Shown piece by piece: positions 24,431-32,057 of a stretch of 64,000 bases of DNA; the stretch's first letter is position 1; every line of letters starts with the position of its first letter. A program made the translations under genes and the position numbers. The notes beneath the pieces are model-generated. The model ran no database searches. It was not told the origin of the DNA and worked only from the letters and a program-made list of their open reading frames with translations. This DNA is from an uncultured Agathobacter sp. Its GTDB lineage: Bacteria; Bacillota; Clostridia; Lachnospirales; Lachnospiraceae. The stretch lies in NCBI GenBank assembly GCA_934359755.1, contig CAKRLV010000003.1:1-64000 (forward strand). Direction: 5' to 3'.

Positions 24431-25225
24431 TTAATATGTTTCATTGTAATTATAATCGTAGGAATCATAATTATACTCTTCGTTAGGAAGGTCGAGATTG
24501 AACATGTAATTCAAACCCTGACCTGGATTTGCGAATGAGTAAACAATAAGAGTAATTGAAATAATAATTCCAAGTAAAGATGTTATTGTACCTGCAATTG
24601 CAAATCCTTTCGAACCAGTTGATTTAAAGATGCCGACAAGTCCGAGAATGAAACCGACAGTGCCTGGAACGAATCCGAAACAACAGCATATTGTAAAAGA
24701 ACAAATTCCAAGAACCAACGATACGATTGAAATAACCTGTATAGGATCTGTATTATGCTGCTGTGGTGTATAATGTGGGGCGCCATAGTAGTTCTGCTGA
24801 TAATTATTTGCCCCGTAAGGTTGTTCATAAGACTGTTGATAATTGCTCTGTGCCCCAGGCTGTTCATAAGGCTGTTGGTAATTGTTCTGTGCCCCAGGCT
24901 GATTATAAGGCTGCTGGTAATTGCTCTGTGCCCCAGGCTGATTATAAGACTGCTGGTAATCGCTCTGTGCCTCAGGCTGATTATAAGACTGCTGGTAATT
25001 GCTCTGTGCCCCAGGCTGATTATAAGACTGCTGGTAATTGCTCTGTGCCCCAGGCTGATTATAAGGCTGTTGGTAATTGTACTGTGCCCCAGGCTGATTA
25101 TAGGACTGCTGGTAATTGTTCTGTGTATCGGACTGCTGATTATCTGTCTGATAATTGTTCTGTCCATAGCTGGACTGATAATCAGTGTTGCTGCCTGATT
25201 CTGAAAAGTTTGTATTATTCTCCAT
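24431..25225 (-). CDS. DUF4190-type membrane protein with Tyr/Gln/Pro repeats
   Basis: 264 residues. Residues 36-139 are eight tandem 13-residue units of the form SNYQQSYNQPGAQ, low-complexity and probably disordered. Residues ~160-232 form a DUF4190-like pair of membrane helices (VISIVSLVLGICSFTICCC, AIAGTITSLLGIIISITLIV). The C-terminus is acidic and Tyr-rich. Family members are small membrane proteins of unknown role, sometimes linked to envelope assembly. AAAGGGA precedes the ATG. The repeat number probably varies between strains. Confidence 0.8.
   Translation of the reverse strand: MENNTNFSESGSNTDYQSSYGQNNYQTDNQQSDTQNNYQQSYNQPGAQYNYQQPYNQPGAQSNYQQSYNQPGAQSNYQQSYNQPEAQSDYQQSYNQPGAQSNYQQPYNQPGAQNNYQQPYEQPGAQSNYQQSYEQPYGANNYQQNYYGAPHYTPQQHNTDPIQVISIVSLVLGICSFTICCCFGFVPGTVGFILGLVGIFKSTGSKGFAIAGTITSLLGIIISITLIVYSFANPGQGLNYMFNLDLPNEEYNYDSYDYNYNETY
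24809..25120 (-). repeat. 39-bp tandem coding repeats, eight copies
   Basis: Eight consecutive 39-base units encode the 13-residue repeat of the DUF4190 protein. Differences are few (S/P, N/E and one G-to-E change), indicating recent expansion. Units stay in frame, so copy number can change without breaking the gene. Confidence 0.93.
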
Positions 25226-25441
25226 ATTCTATTCCCTTTCACTTACAAAATTATAGCTACAATCAAATTATATATAATCCTTTTTATTTATTCAAGAAGC
25301 AGTATAGCTAAACATGAAGATGGAATCACTCAATAATTGACAATATGGCGCATAGCTTGAAAGCGCGGTGTCAGGCCTGAGTCTGAACAGTAACTGATGC
25401 GTGTCGCACTGTTAGGTGTAAAAAGCTGCGTTAAAATAAAT

Positions 25442-25469
25442 GCAGGTCAGTAAAATAATACTGACCTGC
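25442..25469 (-). terminator. Terminator of the penicillin-binding protein gene
   Basis: GCAGGTCAGT pairs perfectly with ACTGACCTGC around eight bases. On the minus strand it is followed by ATTTATTTTAA. The 25226-25441 stretch before it holds the DUF4190 upstream region and a CTGAACAGTAAC half-palindrome at 25383. Confidence 0.82.
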
Positions 25470-25510
25470 TGGAATATTGTACAATATAATTATCAGATTT
25501 TATATCAGAA

Positions 25511-28285
25511 TCAGGAATCGAATCTGAAATGAGGATATAAAAGCTGATACTTTGAATAAAATAGATACTGCATAGGTATCGTTGTTGTCTCCTGCAGTGC
25601 AGGATCATCTGGAATCGGAATATCAGGTGTAGGCTCCTGCGGAGCAGGATCTTGCGGATTAGGATCGGTGTTATCCGGATTATTTGGATCATCATCCGGC
25701 TCCTGCGGTGTAGAATCATCTGGTTCAGTATCTGAATCGTCGTTATCCATATCATCTTCTACAGGTGGCCGCCTATGAAGATTACATGTTCTTTTCATAA
25801 ATGACTCATTCGCCAGATATGGTGAATCCTGCGTACCGCTCGAACCACCTACGATAAATACCTTAGTCACTGTATGCGGACAGTAGAGCGCAACAGGCAT
25901 TCCGCTTTCCGAACATACTTCAAGAGAGATATGGTGATCACATGATGAAGATGGAACGGTTGCTGTATCAAAATATTCTGTATAATTTTGTGAACCACGA
26001 GGGTCTTTGTTGCATACACCACTTATAGGTCGAAGTCCCGATTTTTTACATACAGTCGCAGAGGTGATGCTCTTTGGTTTTTCAAATTGTTTTACTTCAA
26101 GATTCTCATGGATTCGTCCCATTATCTTCTTCCAGATAGTCTTAGGATATGCGGTTAACGAACCATTCTGCTTTGAATTATCGTCATATCCACCCCAGAC
26201 TACACAAGTATAATATGGTGTGAATCCAGCCCAGAGAGCATCTCTGTTGCTTGTTGTAGTACCAGACTTGCCAGCCTTTGCCATTGAAGTGCCAAAATTA
26301 GCTCGTCCACCGGTACCTTTGGTGATAACGTCCTGCATTGCGCTTGTAAGAAGCCATGCAGTAGATTCTTTAAGAACCTTGTGAGTATCCTGAATCTGTG
26401 TTCTGTCAAGAAGTACATTGCCGTCATGGTCAAGAACCTTGGTAAAGAATTTAGGTTCCATATAGACACCTTTGTTGGCTATTGTAGCGTAGGCACCTGT
26501 AAGTTCAAGATTAGTCACACCATTTGTCAGTCCGCCAAGTGCGAGTGAAAGATTTCTGTCGCTGTCACAAAGCGTGGTAATTCCAAAGTTCTCAGCGTAC
26601 TGATATCCTAAATCTACACCAATCTGCTGCAATGTCTTAACAGCCATTACATTGATAGAGTATGTGATACCTGTTCTTATGTTGGTAAAACCTCTATGAG
26701 AACCATCATAATTACGGAATGTCTTTGAACCTACTGTGAAGTTCGCATCGTCCTGTACAGATGCAAGTGTCATATCACCAGCATCGAGAGCAGCAGCATA
26801 GCATCCAATAATCTTGAAAGTTGAACCAGGCTGTCTGCAAGTGTCAGTAGCGCGGTTCCATGTTCTGTCGGCTGTCTTATCACCACGTCCTCCAACGAGA
26901 GCTTTAACCTCACCTGTGCTATGATCGATTAAAGTAAGAGCAACCTGTGGCTGTAACGATATAGAATAAGCTTCTGAGTTCTCTACAATCTCATCGCCTT
27001 TTTCGAGAACATCCTTCTCATACTGCTTGATTGCTTCAACACACTTGTCCTCTGTGCTGTAGTTGATTGAGAAGTCTTCATTGTGCGTCTTCTTCTTATA
27101 ATAAGAAAGCATAGTCTGATTAGTATAATTAGCGTAAGTTCCATCTGATTTCTTTACCTGAAAAGATAACGTAAATGAATATGAAGGCTTAAATCCATAA
27201 TTGTCCTGATTATTTACTTCCTCGTCGCATATAGCCTGCAAATCCGGACTTTGTGTTGAATATATCTCCAGACCGCCCTGATAGATTGCTTTGTATGCTT
27301 CGGATTCTGAATAACCAAGGTCATTTACAAGGCTCTTGTATACATCGGTGATCAGCGCATCTGTGAAATAACTGTTTACAGATGGAGAAGATGTAGCCTT
27401 GTCATTGTACTCTGCAATTCGGGAATATACATCATCTGCTAATGCATCATCATGCTCAGTCTTGCTGATATATCCCTGCTCAAGCATTTTGTCAAGGACA
27501 GATGTCCTACGCTTCTGATTTTCCTCAGGATGTGTGATTGGGTTGTATCGGCTTGGATTCTGTGTGATTCCAGCGATTACGGCACATTCTGAAAGCGTAA
27601 GTTCGGAAACGTCTTTGTTGAAATAACGCTGTGATGCAGCCTGTACACCCAAGGTATTGGCACCGAGATTGATTGAGTTCATATAATTCTCAAGAATCCA
27701 CTGCTTGTCGTTGACCTGTTTCTCAAGTTCAAGTGCCAGGAACTGCTCCTGGATTTTTCGTTGAAGCTTCTCTATATTAGAAGATTCGCTTGTCCATGAT
27801 GTAAGAACATTGTTCTTGATAAGCTGCTGGGTGATAGTACTTGCCCCCTGACTGAAATCGCGGGATTTAATACACTCGACAGCGGCACGAGTAATACCAT
27901 ATAGGTCAATTCCGTTGTGCTCATAAAAACGGGCATCCTCGATAGCAACAAATGCATGCTGAAGGTTTGTTGGTATTTCATCAATTGTGACATACTTTCT
28001 GTTGGCACCTGAAGCAACAAGAGTATCGCTTACAGTTTTGCCGTCATCATAATATATCGTGGATGAGTATCCTGTCGGGGTGACATCTATTGCTGAAATA
28101 TCGGGAGCCGAGTCGATGATTCCATTGAAAATGCCCAGACCTGAACTGATGCCGACAATGCCAACTAATACTACGCATATAAGAACCACTTTCCAAAATA
28201 TGACTCCGAATTTATGTCTTATCTTCACGCCTTTTGGATCATATTTATTAGCAAGGTTCTTCGTAGCACTTTTGCCATAATTCAT
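25511..28285 (-). CDS. ponA: Class A penicillin-binding protein (glycosyltransferase and transpeptidase)
   Basis: 924 residues, a bifunctional peptidoglycan synthase. One N-terminal membrane anchor (WKVVLICVVLVGIVGIS) is followed by the GT51 domain with catalytic Glu116 in AIEDARFYEHNGID and GASTITQQL. The transpeptidase has PGSTFK (active Ser), YSINVM (SxN) and KSGTT. The last ~100 residues are an Asp/Pro-rich disordered tail (PDDSTPQEPDDD). It polymerises and cross-links the wall outside the membrane and is a beta-lactam target. AAGGAGG precedes the ATG. The hydrophobic end after the acidic tail (YLFYSKYQLLYPHF) is unusual and could reflect a small frameshift. Confidence 0.95.
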   Translation of the reverse strand: MNYGKSATKNLANKYDPKGVKIRHKFGVIFWKVVLICVVLVGIVGISSGLGIFNGIIDSAPDISAIDVTPTGYSSTIYYDDGKTVSDTLVASGANRKYVTIDEIPTNLQHAFVAIEDARFYEHNGIDLYGITRAAVECIKSRDFSQGASTITQQLIKNNVLTSWTSESSNIEKLQRKIQEQFLALELEKQVNDKQWILENYMNSINLGANTLGVQAASQRYFNKDVSELTLSECAVIAGITQNPSRYNPITHPEENQKRRTSVLDKMLEQGYISKTEHDDALADDVYSRIAEYNDKATSSPSVNSYFTDALITDVYKSLVNDLGYSESEAYKAIYQGGLEIYSTQSPDLQAICDEEVNNQDNYGFKPSYSFTLSFQVKKSDGTYANYTNQTMLSYYKKKTHNEDFSINYSTEDKCVEAIKQYEKDVLEKGDEIVENSEAYSISLQPQVALTLIDHSTGEVKALVGGRGDKTADRTWNRATDTCRQPGSTFKIIGCYAAALDAGDMTLASVQDDANFTVGSKTFRNYDGSHRGFTNIRTGITYSINVMAVKTLQQIGVDLGYQYAENFGITTLCDSDRNLSLALGGLTNGVTNLELTGAYATIANKGVYMEPKFFTKVLDHDGNVLLDRTQIQDTHKVLKESTAWLLTSAMQDVITKGTGGRANFGTSMAKAGKSGTTTSNRDALWAGFTPYYTCVVWGGYDDNSKQNGSLTAYPKTIWKKIMGRIHENLEVKQFEKPKSITSATVCKKSGLRPISGVCNKDPRGSQNYTEYFDTATVPSSSCDHHISLEVCSESGMPVALYCPHTVTKVFIVGGSSGTQDSPYLANESFMKRTCNLHRRPPVEDDMDNDDSDTEPDDSTPQEPDDDPNNPDNTDPNPQDPAPQEPTPDIPIPDDPALQETTTIPMQYLFYSKYQLLYPHFRFDS

Positions 28286-28454
28286 ATATAGGCCTCCTTA
28301 TAAAGATAGATTATTATCTTATTTGTAATGGGTGAAAATATACACACCCATACTATTATATCAAAATATACAATTAATATAAAGAAAAAATTGAATAGTC
28401 CGTATATTATGTGTTAGGATGTTGTTAGTATGTGCAAAAGGAGAAAAAATAAGA

Positions 28455-29135
28455 GTGGCTGAACCAAATAATGGATATAAAGTTGTATATGAGGGCGGAG
28501 AAGGCGAAATTACAGAAAAAAAATCCCGTTTTATCTGCACTGTAAAGCCAGTTTCATCAGAGGAAGAGGCGGTTTCTTTTATAAATGAGACAAAGAAAAA
28601 GTATTGGGATGCAAGACATAATTGCAGTGCATTTGTTATTGGGAGCAGACAGGAACTTACCAGATGTTCTGATGATGGTGAACCGGCAGGTACAGCAGGA
28701 AGACCAATGCTTGATGTATTGATGAGGGAAGGAATATGTGATGTGGCAGTTGTGGTTACCAGATATTTTGGTGGAGTACTTCTTGGAACAGGTGGGCTTG
28801 TAAGAGCATATCAGGCAGCGGTCCAGGCTGGACTTGAGAATAGCACGATAATTACAAAACAGACAGGAAAACTTCTTATTATATGTACGGATTACAATGG
28901 TCTTGGAAAATTGCAGTATCTGTTTGCACAGAATGATATTTCAATCCGTAATACAGAGTATGGTGCAGCCGTCCAAATGGAAGTACTTATACCTTCTGAA
29001 AAAGTACAATCAATCGAGAAATCAATAGTCGAGGTTACAAGTGCAACAGCAAAAATGGAATGGAAAGAAGATGTAATTTATGCGGTTTGTAACAAAGAAA
29101 TAATTATTTTTAAAAAAAATGAAATTAGGGGTTGA
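28455..29135 (+). CDS. yigZ: YigZ/IMPACT (UPF0029) family protein
   Basis: 226 residues. The N-terminal UPF0029 domain has KKSRFICTVKPVSSEEEA, DARHNCSAFVIG, CSDDGEPAGTAGRP and VTRYFGGVLLGTGGLVRAY, the family signature. The C-terminal half is a DUF1949-like ferredoxin fold. The family's role is unclear; it is linked to translation or nucleic-acid binding through yeast YIH1 and human IMPACT. A GTG start at 28455 is chosen because AAAAGGAG stands 11 bases upstream; a TTG at 28419 lacks a site. It is the first rightward gene after the divergent penicillin-binding protein. Confidence 0.9.
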   Translation: MAEPNNGYKVVYEGGEGEITEKKSRFICTVKPVSSEEEAVSFINETKKKYWDARHNCSAFVIGSRQELTRCSDDGEPAGTAGRPMLDVLMREGICDVAVVVTRYFGGVLLGTGGLVRAYQAAVQAGLENSTIITKQTGKLLIICTDYNGLGKLQYLFAQNDISIRNTEYGAAVQMEVLIPSEKVQSIEKSIVEVTSATAKMEWKEDVIYAVCNKEIIIFKKNEIRG

Positions 29136-29160
29136 CACTATATAGGGTTGTATGTATAAT
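29132..29160 (+). promoter_or_regulatory. Consensus promoter of tRNA-Gln
   Basis: Perfect TTGACA (29132-29137) and TATAAT (29155-29160) with 17 bases between. The 15-base upstream context ATTAGGGGTTGACAC recurs at the NlpC/P60 promoter near 31955. Confidence 0.9.
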
Positions 29161-29189
29161 AGCATTTGTTGAGACACAACAAAACACAT

Positions 29190-29261
29190 TGGCCCATCGC
29201 CAAATGGTAAGGCAACGGACTCTGACTCCGTCATTTCAAGGTTCGAATCCTTGTGGGCCAG
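29190..29261 (+). tRNA. tRNA-Gln (anticodon CTG)
   Basis: Acceptor arm TGGCCCA pairs with TGGGCCA. The D arm is GCC...GGC, the anticodon stem ACGGA/TCCGT with loop CTCTGAC giving anticodon CTG, and the T arm CAAGG-TTCGAAT-CCTTG. The discriminator base is G and no CCA is encoded. It decodes CAG. Confidence 0.96.
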
Positions 29262-29265
29262 CTTG

Positions 29266-29295
29266 AAGCACTACGGTTTGCGTAGTGCTTTTTTT
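29266..29295 (+). terminator. Terminator of tRNA-Gln
   Basis: AAGCACTACG pairs with CGTAGTGCTT around GTTTG and is followed by a T-run. Confidence 0.92.
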
Positions 29296-29350
29296 AACAT
29301 TAAAGATTCGTTTTATCTGTTACAGGGACATAAGGTAAAAGGTGAGCAGA

Positions 29351-30058
29351 ATGTATAGTTTCAAAAGTAAAATAAGATATAGTGAAGTGGATGCAAATTG
29401 CAAGTTGACGTGGCTTGCACTCATTGACTATTTCCAGGATTGTTCAGTATTTCACTCGCAGAGCAAAAATGTGGGAGTGGAGTATTTGGCAAAGAATAAT
29501 CTGGCATGGGTATTATCTTTTTGGCAGATTAGATGCGAGAATATGCCAAAGTTGGCTGATATGGTAGAAATCCAGACATGGCCATATGATATGAAGGGAT
29601 TTTATGGATGGAGAAATTTCCGCATGGTTGATGAAAATGCGGACAGGCTCGCCTATGCTAATTCTATTTGGGCACTCATTGATACGAAGGAAGGTCATCC
29701 GACCAAAATAACACAGCCACTCATAGATGCATATCCAGTCGAAAAGGAGACAGATATGGAATATGCAGGGCGTAAGATTAAACTGCCGAAAGAGTATTCG
29801 AGTGAGGAGCATTTTATTGTGCCGGCATATTTTATAGATTCTAATTTACATATGAACAATAGCAAGTATGTATCGACAGCATTATGCTTTGTGCCAGATG
29901 ATTTTGAAATAAAGGAATTAAGGGCTGAATACAAAAGATCAGCTATGCTTGGGGACGAAATTGTTCCAAGAGTTACTATAGAAAGTGACAGCATAACAGT
30001 GGTACTGACGGCTATAGATGGAAGCGAGTATGCGGCAGTGCAGTTTATAAGCGTATAA
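29351..30058 (+). CDS. Acyl-ACP thioesterase (FatA/Acyl-ACP_TE family)
   Basis: 235 residues with two hot-dog domains. The first has SEVDANCKLTWLALIDYFQDCS, the second FIDSNLHMNNSKYV, the conserved Asn-x-His motif of the FatA family. It hydrolyses acyl-ACP to free fatty acid plus ACP in the cytoplasm. Bacterial members often set acyl-chain supply for membrane or secreted fatty acids. The ATG at 29351 has AAAAGGTG 8-10 bases upstream; a GTG at 29342 is in frame. Chain-length preference cannot be read. Confidence 0.88.
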   Translation: MYSFKSKIRYSEVDANCKLTWLALIDYFQDCSVFHSQSKNVGVEYLAKNNLAWVLSFWQIRCENMPKLADMVEIQTWPYDMKGFYGWRNFRMVDENADRLAYANSIWALIDTKEGHPTKITQPLIDAYPVEKETDMEYAGRKIKLPKEYSSEEHFIVPAYFIDSNLHMNNSKYVSTALCFVPDDFEIKELRAEYKRSAMLGDEIVPRVTIESDSITVVLTAIDGSEYAAVQFISV

Positions 30059-30075
30059 GGACAGAAAGAAAGGAT

Positions 30076-30107
30076 GTAACTATTCAGTACTGAAAGTTAC
30101 GAAAGGA
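30076..30107 (+). promoter_or_regulatory. Hairpin directly before the ribosome site of the S1-domain gene
   Basis: GTAACT-A-TTCA-GTAC-TGA-AAGTTAC folds into a long stem (30076-30100) and is followed directly by GAAAGGA (30101-30107). The layout matches 4197-4230. Confidence 0.6.
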
Positions 30108-30113
30108 TATAAA

Positions 30114-30947
30114 ATGAGATTAGGTGAATATCAGGAACTTACTTATATTAAGAAGGTAGACTTTGGAATTTATCTTGCTAATAAGCAGTGTGATGATGAG
30201 AGAGTACTCTTGCCAGCAAAACAGGTGCCGGGTGATCTTAGAATTGGTGATAGAATAAATGTTTTTCTATATAAAGATTCTAAGGATAGATTAATAGCCA
30301 CTACCAATAAACCGAAGATAGTCATGGGACAGTATAAGCCGCTTTGCGTAAAAGAAGTTGGCAAGATTGGTGCTTTTTTGGACTGGGGACTTGAGAAGGA
30401 TCTGTTTTTACCATATAAACAGATGACACAGAAAGTTGAAGCGGGAGATGAAATACTTGTATCTATGTATATTGATAAAAGTGGCAGATTATGTGCGACA
30501 ATGAAAGGACTATATGATCTGCTTTCGAAGGATTCTCCGTACAAGAAGGGTGATATGGTAAGCGGCAGAGTTTATGAGTTTAGTGACAACTTTGGTACGT
30601 TTGTTGCGATTGATGATATGTATTCTGCGAAGATTCCACGCCATGAAGATACGAGATATTTAAGAATTGGCGATATTATAGAAGCGAAGGTTACAGATGT
30701 AAAAGAGGATGGAAAGCTTGATATCACACTTCGTGAAAAAGCATACATCCAGATGGATGCGGATTCGGATAAGATTTTAGAACTTCTTGACTCATATGCC
30801 GGAGTTCTTCCTTTTTCAGAAAAAGCAAGTCCAGAAGTGATAAAAAGAGAGACAGGACTTAGCAAGAATGCGTTTAAGAGAGCTATAGGGCACTTATATA
30901 AAGAAAGGCTTATTGATCTTACAGACGGAAAAATCAGAAGAAAATAG
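30114..30947 (+). CDS. S1 RNA-binding protein, CvfB/YitL family
   Basis: 277 residues. There are three S1-like beta-barrels: residues ~1-62, ~65-130 (VKEVGKIGAFLDWGLEKDLFLPYKQM) and ~140-205 (GDMVSGRVYEFSDNFGTFVAI). A C-terminal winged-helix segment (SKNAFKRAIGHLYKERLIDLTDGKI) completes the CvfB architecture. CvfB binds RNA and affects virulence genes in Staphylococcus; the target here is unknown. The ATG follows GAAAGGATATAAA, which is joined to a hairpin. Confidence 0.88.
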   Translation: MRLGEYQELTYIKKVDFGIYLANKQCDDERVLLPAKQVPGDLRIGDRINVFLYKDSKDRLIATTNKPKIVMGQYKPLCVKEVGKIGAFLDWGLEKDLFLPYKQMTQKVEAGDEILVSMYIDKSGRLCATMKGLYDLLSKDSPYKKGDMVSGRVYEFSDNFGTFVAIDDMYSAKIPRHEDTRYLRIGDIIEAKVTDVKEDGKLDITLREKAYIQMDADSDKILELLDSYAGVLPFSEKASPEVIKRETGLSKNAFKRAIGHLYKERLIDLTDGKIRRK

Positions 30948-30997
30948 CACAAGGATACTATTTTTTGGAATAATGTGACAATTATATAAGAATATAA

Positions 30998-31026
30998 TTG
31001 CGCTTGCGGAATCACTTTAATATAAT
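30998..31026 (+). promoter_or_regulatory. Promoter of ridA
   Basis: TTGCGC (30998-31003) and a perfect TATAAT (31021-31026) are separated by 17 bases. Transcripts would carry a leader of about 105 bases. Confidence 0.7.
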
Positions 31027-31063
31027 GATATGAGAGTCAAAGGTATTTTGAACCTCATTTGTG

Positions 31064-31110
31064 ATTGAGTAGATTACTGCATATTTCGTATTTTGTAATC
31101 TGAACTCAAT
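31064..31110 (+). other. Long hairpin in the ridA leader
   Basis: ATTGAGTAGATTAC (31064-31077) pairs with GTAATCTGAACTCAAT (31095-31110), a 14-bp stem broken by a two-base bulge, loop 17. No T-run follows, so it is not a terminator. A possible RNA regulatory structure. Confidence 0.5.
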
Positions 31111-31136
31111 GAAATTAGAAGAAAGAAGGTAATTCA

Positions 31137-31511
31137 ATGAAAAATGTTATAAGTACAGATAAGGCGCCAGCAGCTATCGGACCATATTCACAGGCTATAG
31201 AAGTAAACGGAATGGTTTATACATCAGGTATTATCCCTGTAGATCCTGCAACAGGTAATATCCCAGAGGGATCAAAGGAGCAGGCAAAGCAGGCACTTAC
31301 GAATTTGTCTAATTTACTTCAGGCGGCAGGTACAAGCATGGACAATGTAATTAAGACTACTGTATTCATCAAAGAGATGAATGATTTCGTTGCTATTAAT
31401 GAAGTGTATGCTACATATTTTACAGGCGCATTTCCAGCGCGCAGCTGTGTAGAGGTGGCTAGACTTCCAAAGGATGTAATGCTTGAGATAGAGGCTATTG
31501 CAACAAAATAA
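31137..31511 (+). CDS. ridA: RidA family enamine/imine deaminase
   Basis: 124 residues, full RidA/YjgF length. The signature is clear: ISTDKAPAAIGPYSQAIEVN, YTSGIIPVDP, VFIKEMNDF, and ARSCVEVARLPKDVMLEIEAIA with the catalytic Arg in ARSCVEV. It hydrolyses reactive 2-aminoacrylate and related enamines released by PLP enzymes such as threonine or serine dehydratase. AAAGAAGG precedes the ATG. It stands alone with its own promoter, structured leader and terminator. Confidence 0.95.
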   Translation: MKNVISTDKAPAAIGPYSQAIEVNGMVYTSGIIPVDPATGNIPEGSKEQAKQALTNLSNLLQAAGTSMDNVIKTTVFIKEMNDFVAINEVYATYFTGAFPARSCVEVARLPKDVMLEIEAIATK

Positions 31512-31539
31512 TACATTTATGTGTTACAAATTTATGAAC

Positions 31540-31582
31540 GAACAAACCCCAGAGTACTAATAATAGTCTCTGGGGTTTGTTC
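31540..31582. terminator. Bidirectional terminator between ridA and yjfB
   Basis: GAACAAACCCCAGAG pairs perfectly over 15 bases with CTCTGGGGTTTGTTC, loop 13. It lies between two convergent genes and can serve both, although T-runs are short. Confidence 0.85.
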
Positions 31583-31594
31583 AATGAAAATGAA

Positions 31595-31789
31595 TTAAAC
31601 GGACATATCAAAGTTTCCGCCTATAGCGGGATTGACAGAACGCTCCATCATTTGAATCATTGACTGATTCATCTCATCATTTTGCTCAAGGGATTTGTCA
31701 AGCATGGCAAGACCTGCCTGACCCATTGTCGAGGTTGCACTGTATGCTTCTACAGTACCAAGAGCGGAATTGATTGAAGAAATATCCAT
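31595..31789 (-). CDS. YjfB-family putative motility protein
   Basis: 64 residues. MDISSINSALGTVEAYSATSTMGQAGLAMLDKSLEQ matches the small YjfB_motility family, soluble and helix-rich. Its function is unproven; the family is found mainly in flagellated Firmicutes. The start at 31789 is set by a perfect AAGGAGG seven bases upstream; the upstream in-frame ATG at 31843 covers the ribosome site and is rejected. It is the only leftward gene in its neighbourhood. Confidence 0.82.
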   Translation of the reverse strand: MDISSINSALGTVEAYSATSTMGQAGLAMLDKSLEQNDEMNQSMIQMMERSVNPAIGGNFDMSV

Positions 31790-31942
31790 AGCAATCAACC
31801 TCCTTGCTGGGTAAATATATCTCGGTAATCCGAATAACAGCATATATGCTGTTAAGATTTCGAGAAATCTTAATTAAGTATTTAGTTCATAGGTACTATT
31901 ATGATACCATGGAAATGTGGTAAAATCAAGGAAAATACATAA

Positions 31943-31991
31943 TTTGCCACTAGAATTAGGGGTTGACACAGTTTTGCCACTTTGTTATAAT
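31943..31991 (+). promoter_or_regulatory. Consensus promoter of the NlpC/P60 gene with flanking direct repeats
   Basis: TTGACA (31963-31968) and TATAAT (31986-31991) have 17 bases between. The nonamer TTTGCCACT occurs at 31943 and 31973, 30 bases apart (three helical turns), one copy before the -35 and one in the spacer. This may be an operator. Confidence 0.75.
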
Positions 31992-32057
31992 TACGAAGTA
32001 ATATTTGTAATAAATTCGTAATAATTTTTACAGTTTACGTAATTATTGGAGGAAAAA

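Noticed and set aside
24809..25120. Possible CRISPR array because of regular repeats.
   Set aside because: Units are directly contiguous 39-mers without spacers and are in frame in a protein.
24755..25311. Two long rightward open frames made of LVIALCPRLIIRL-like and CSVPQADYKAAGN-like repeats.
   Set aside because: They are the opposite-strand shadow of the 39-bp repeats of the DUF4190 gene. No ribosome site or plausible protein.
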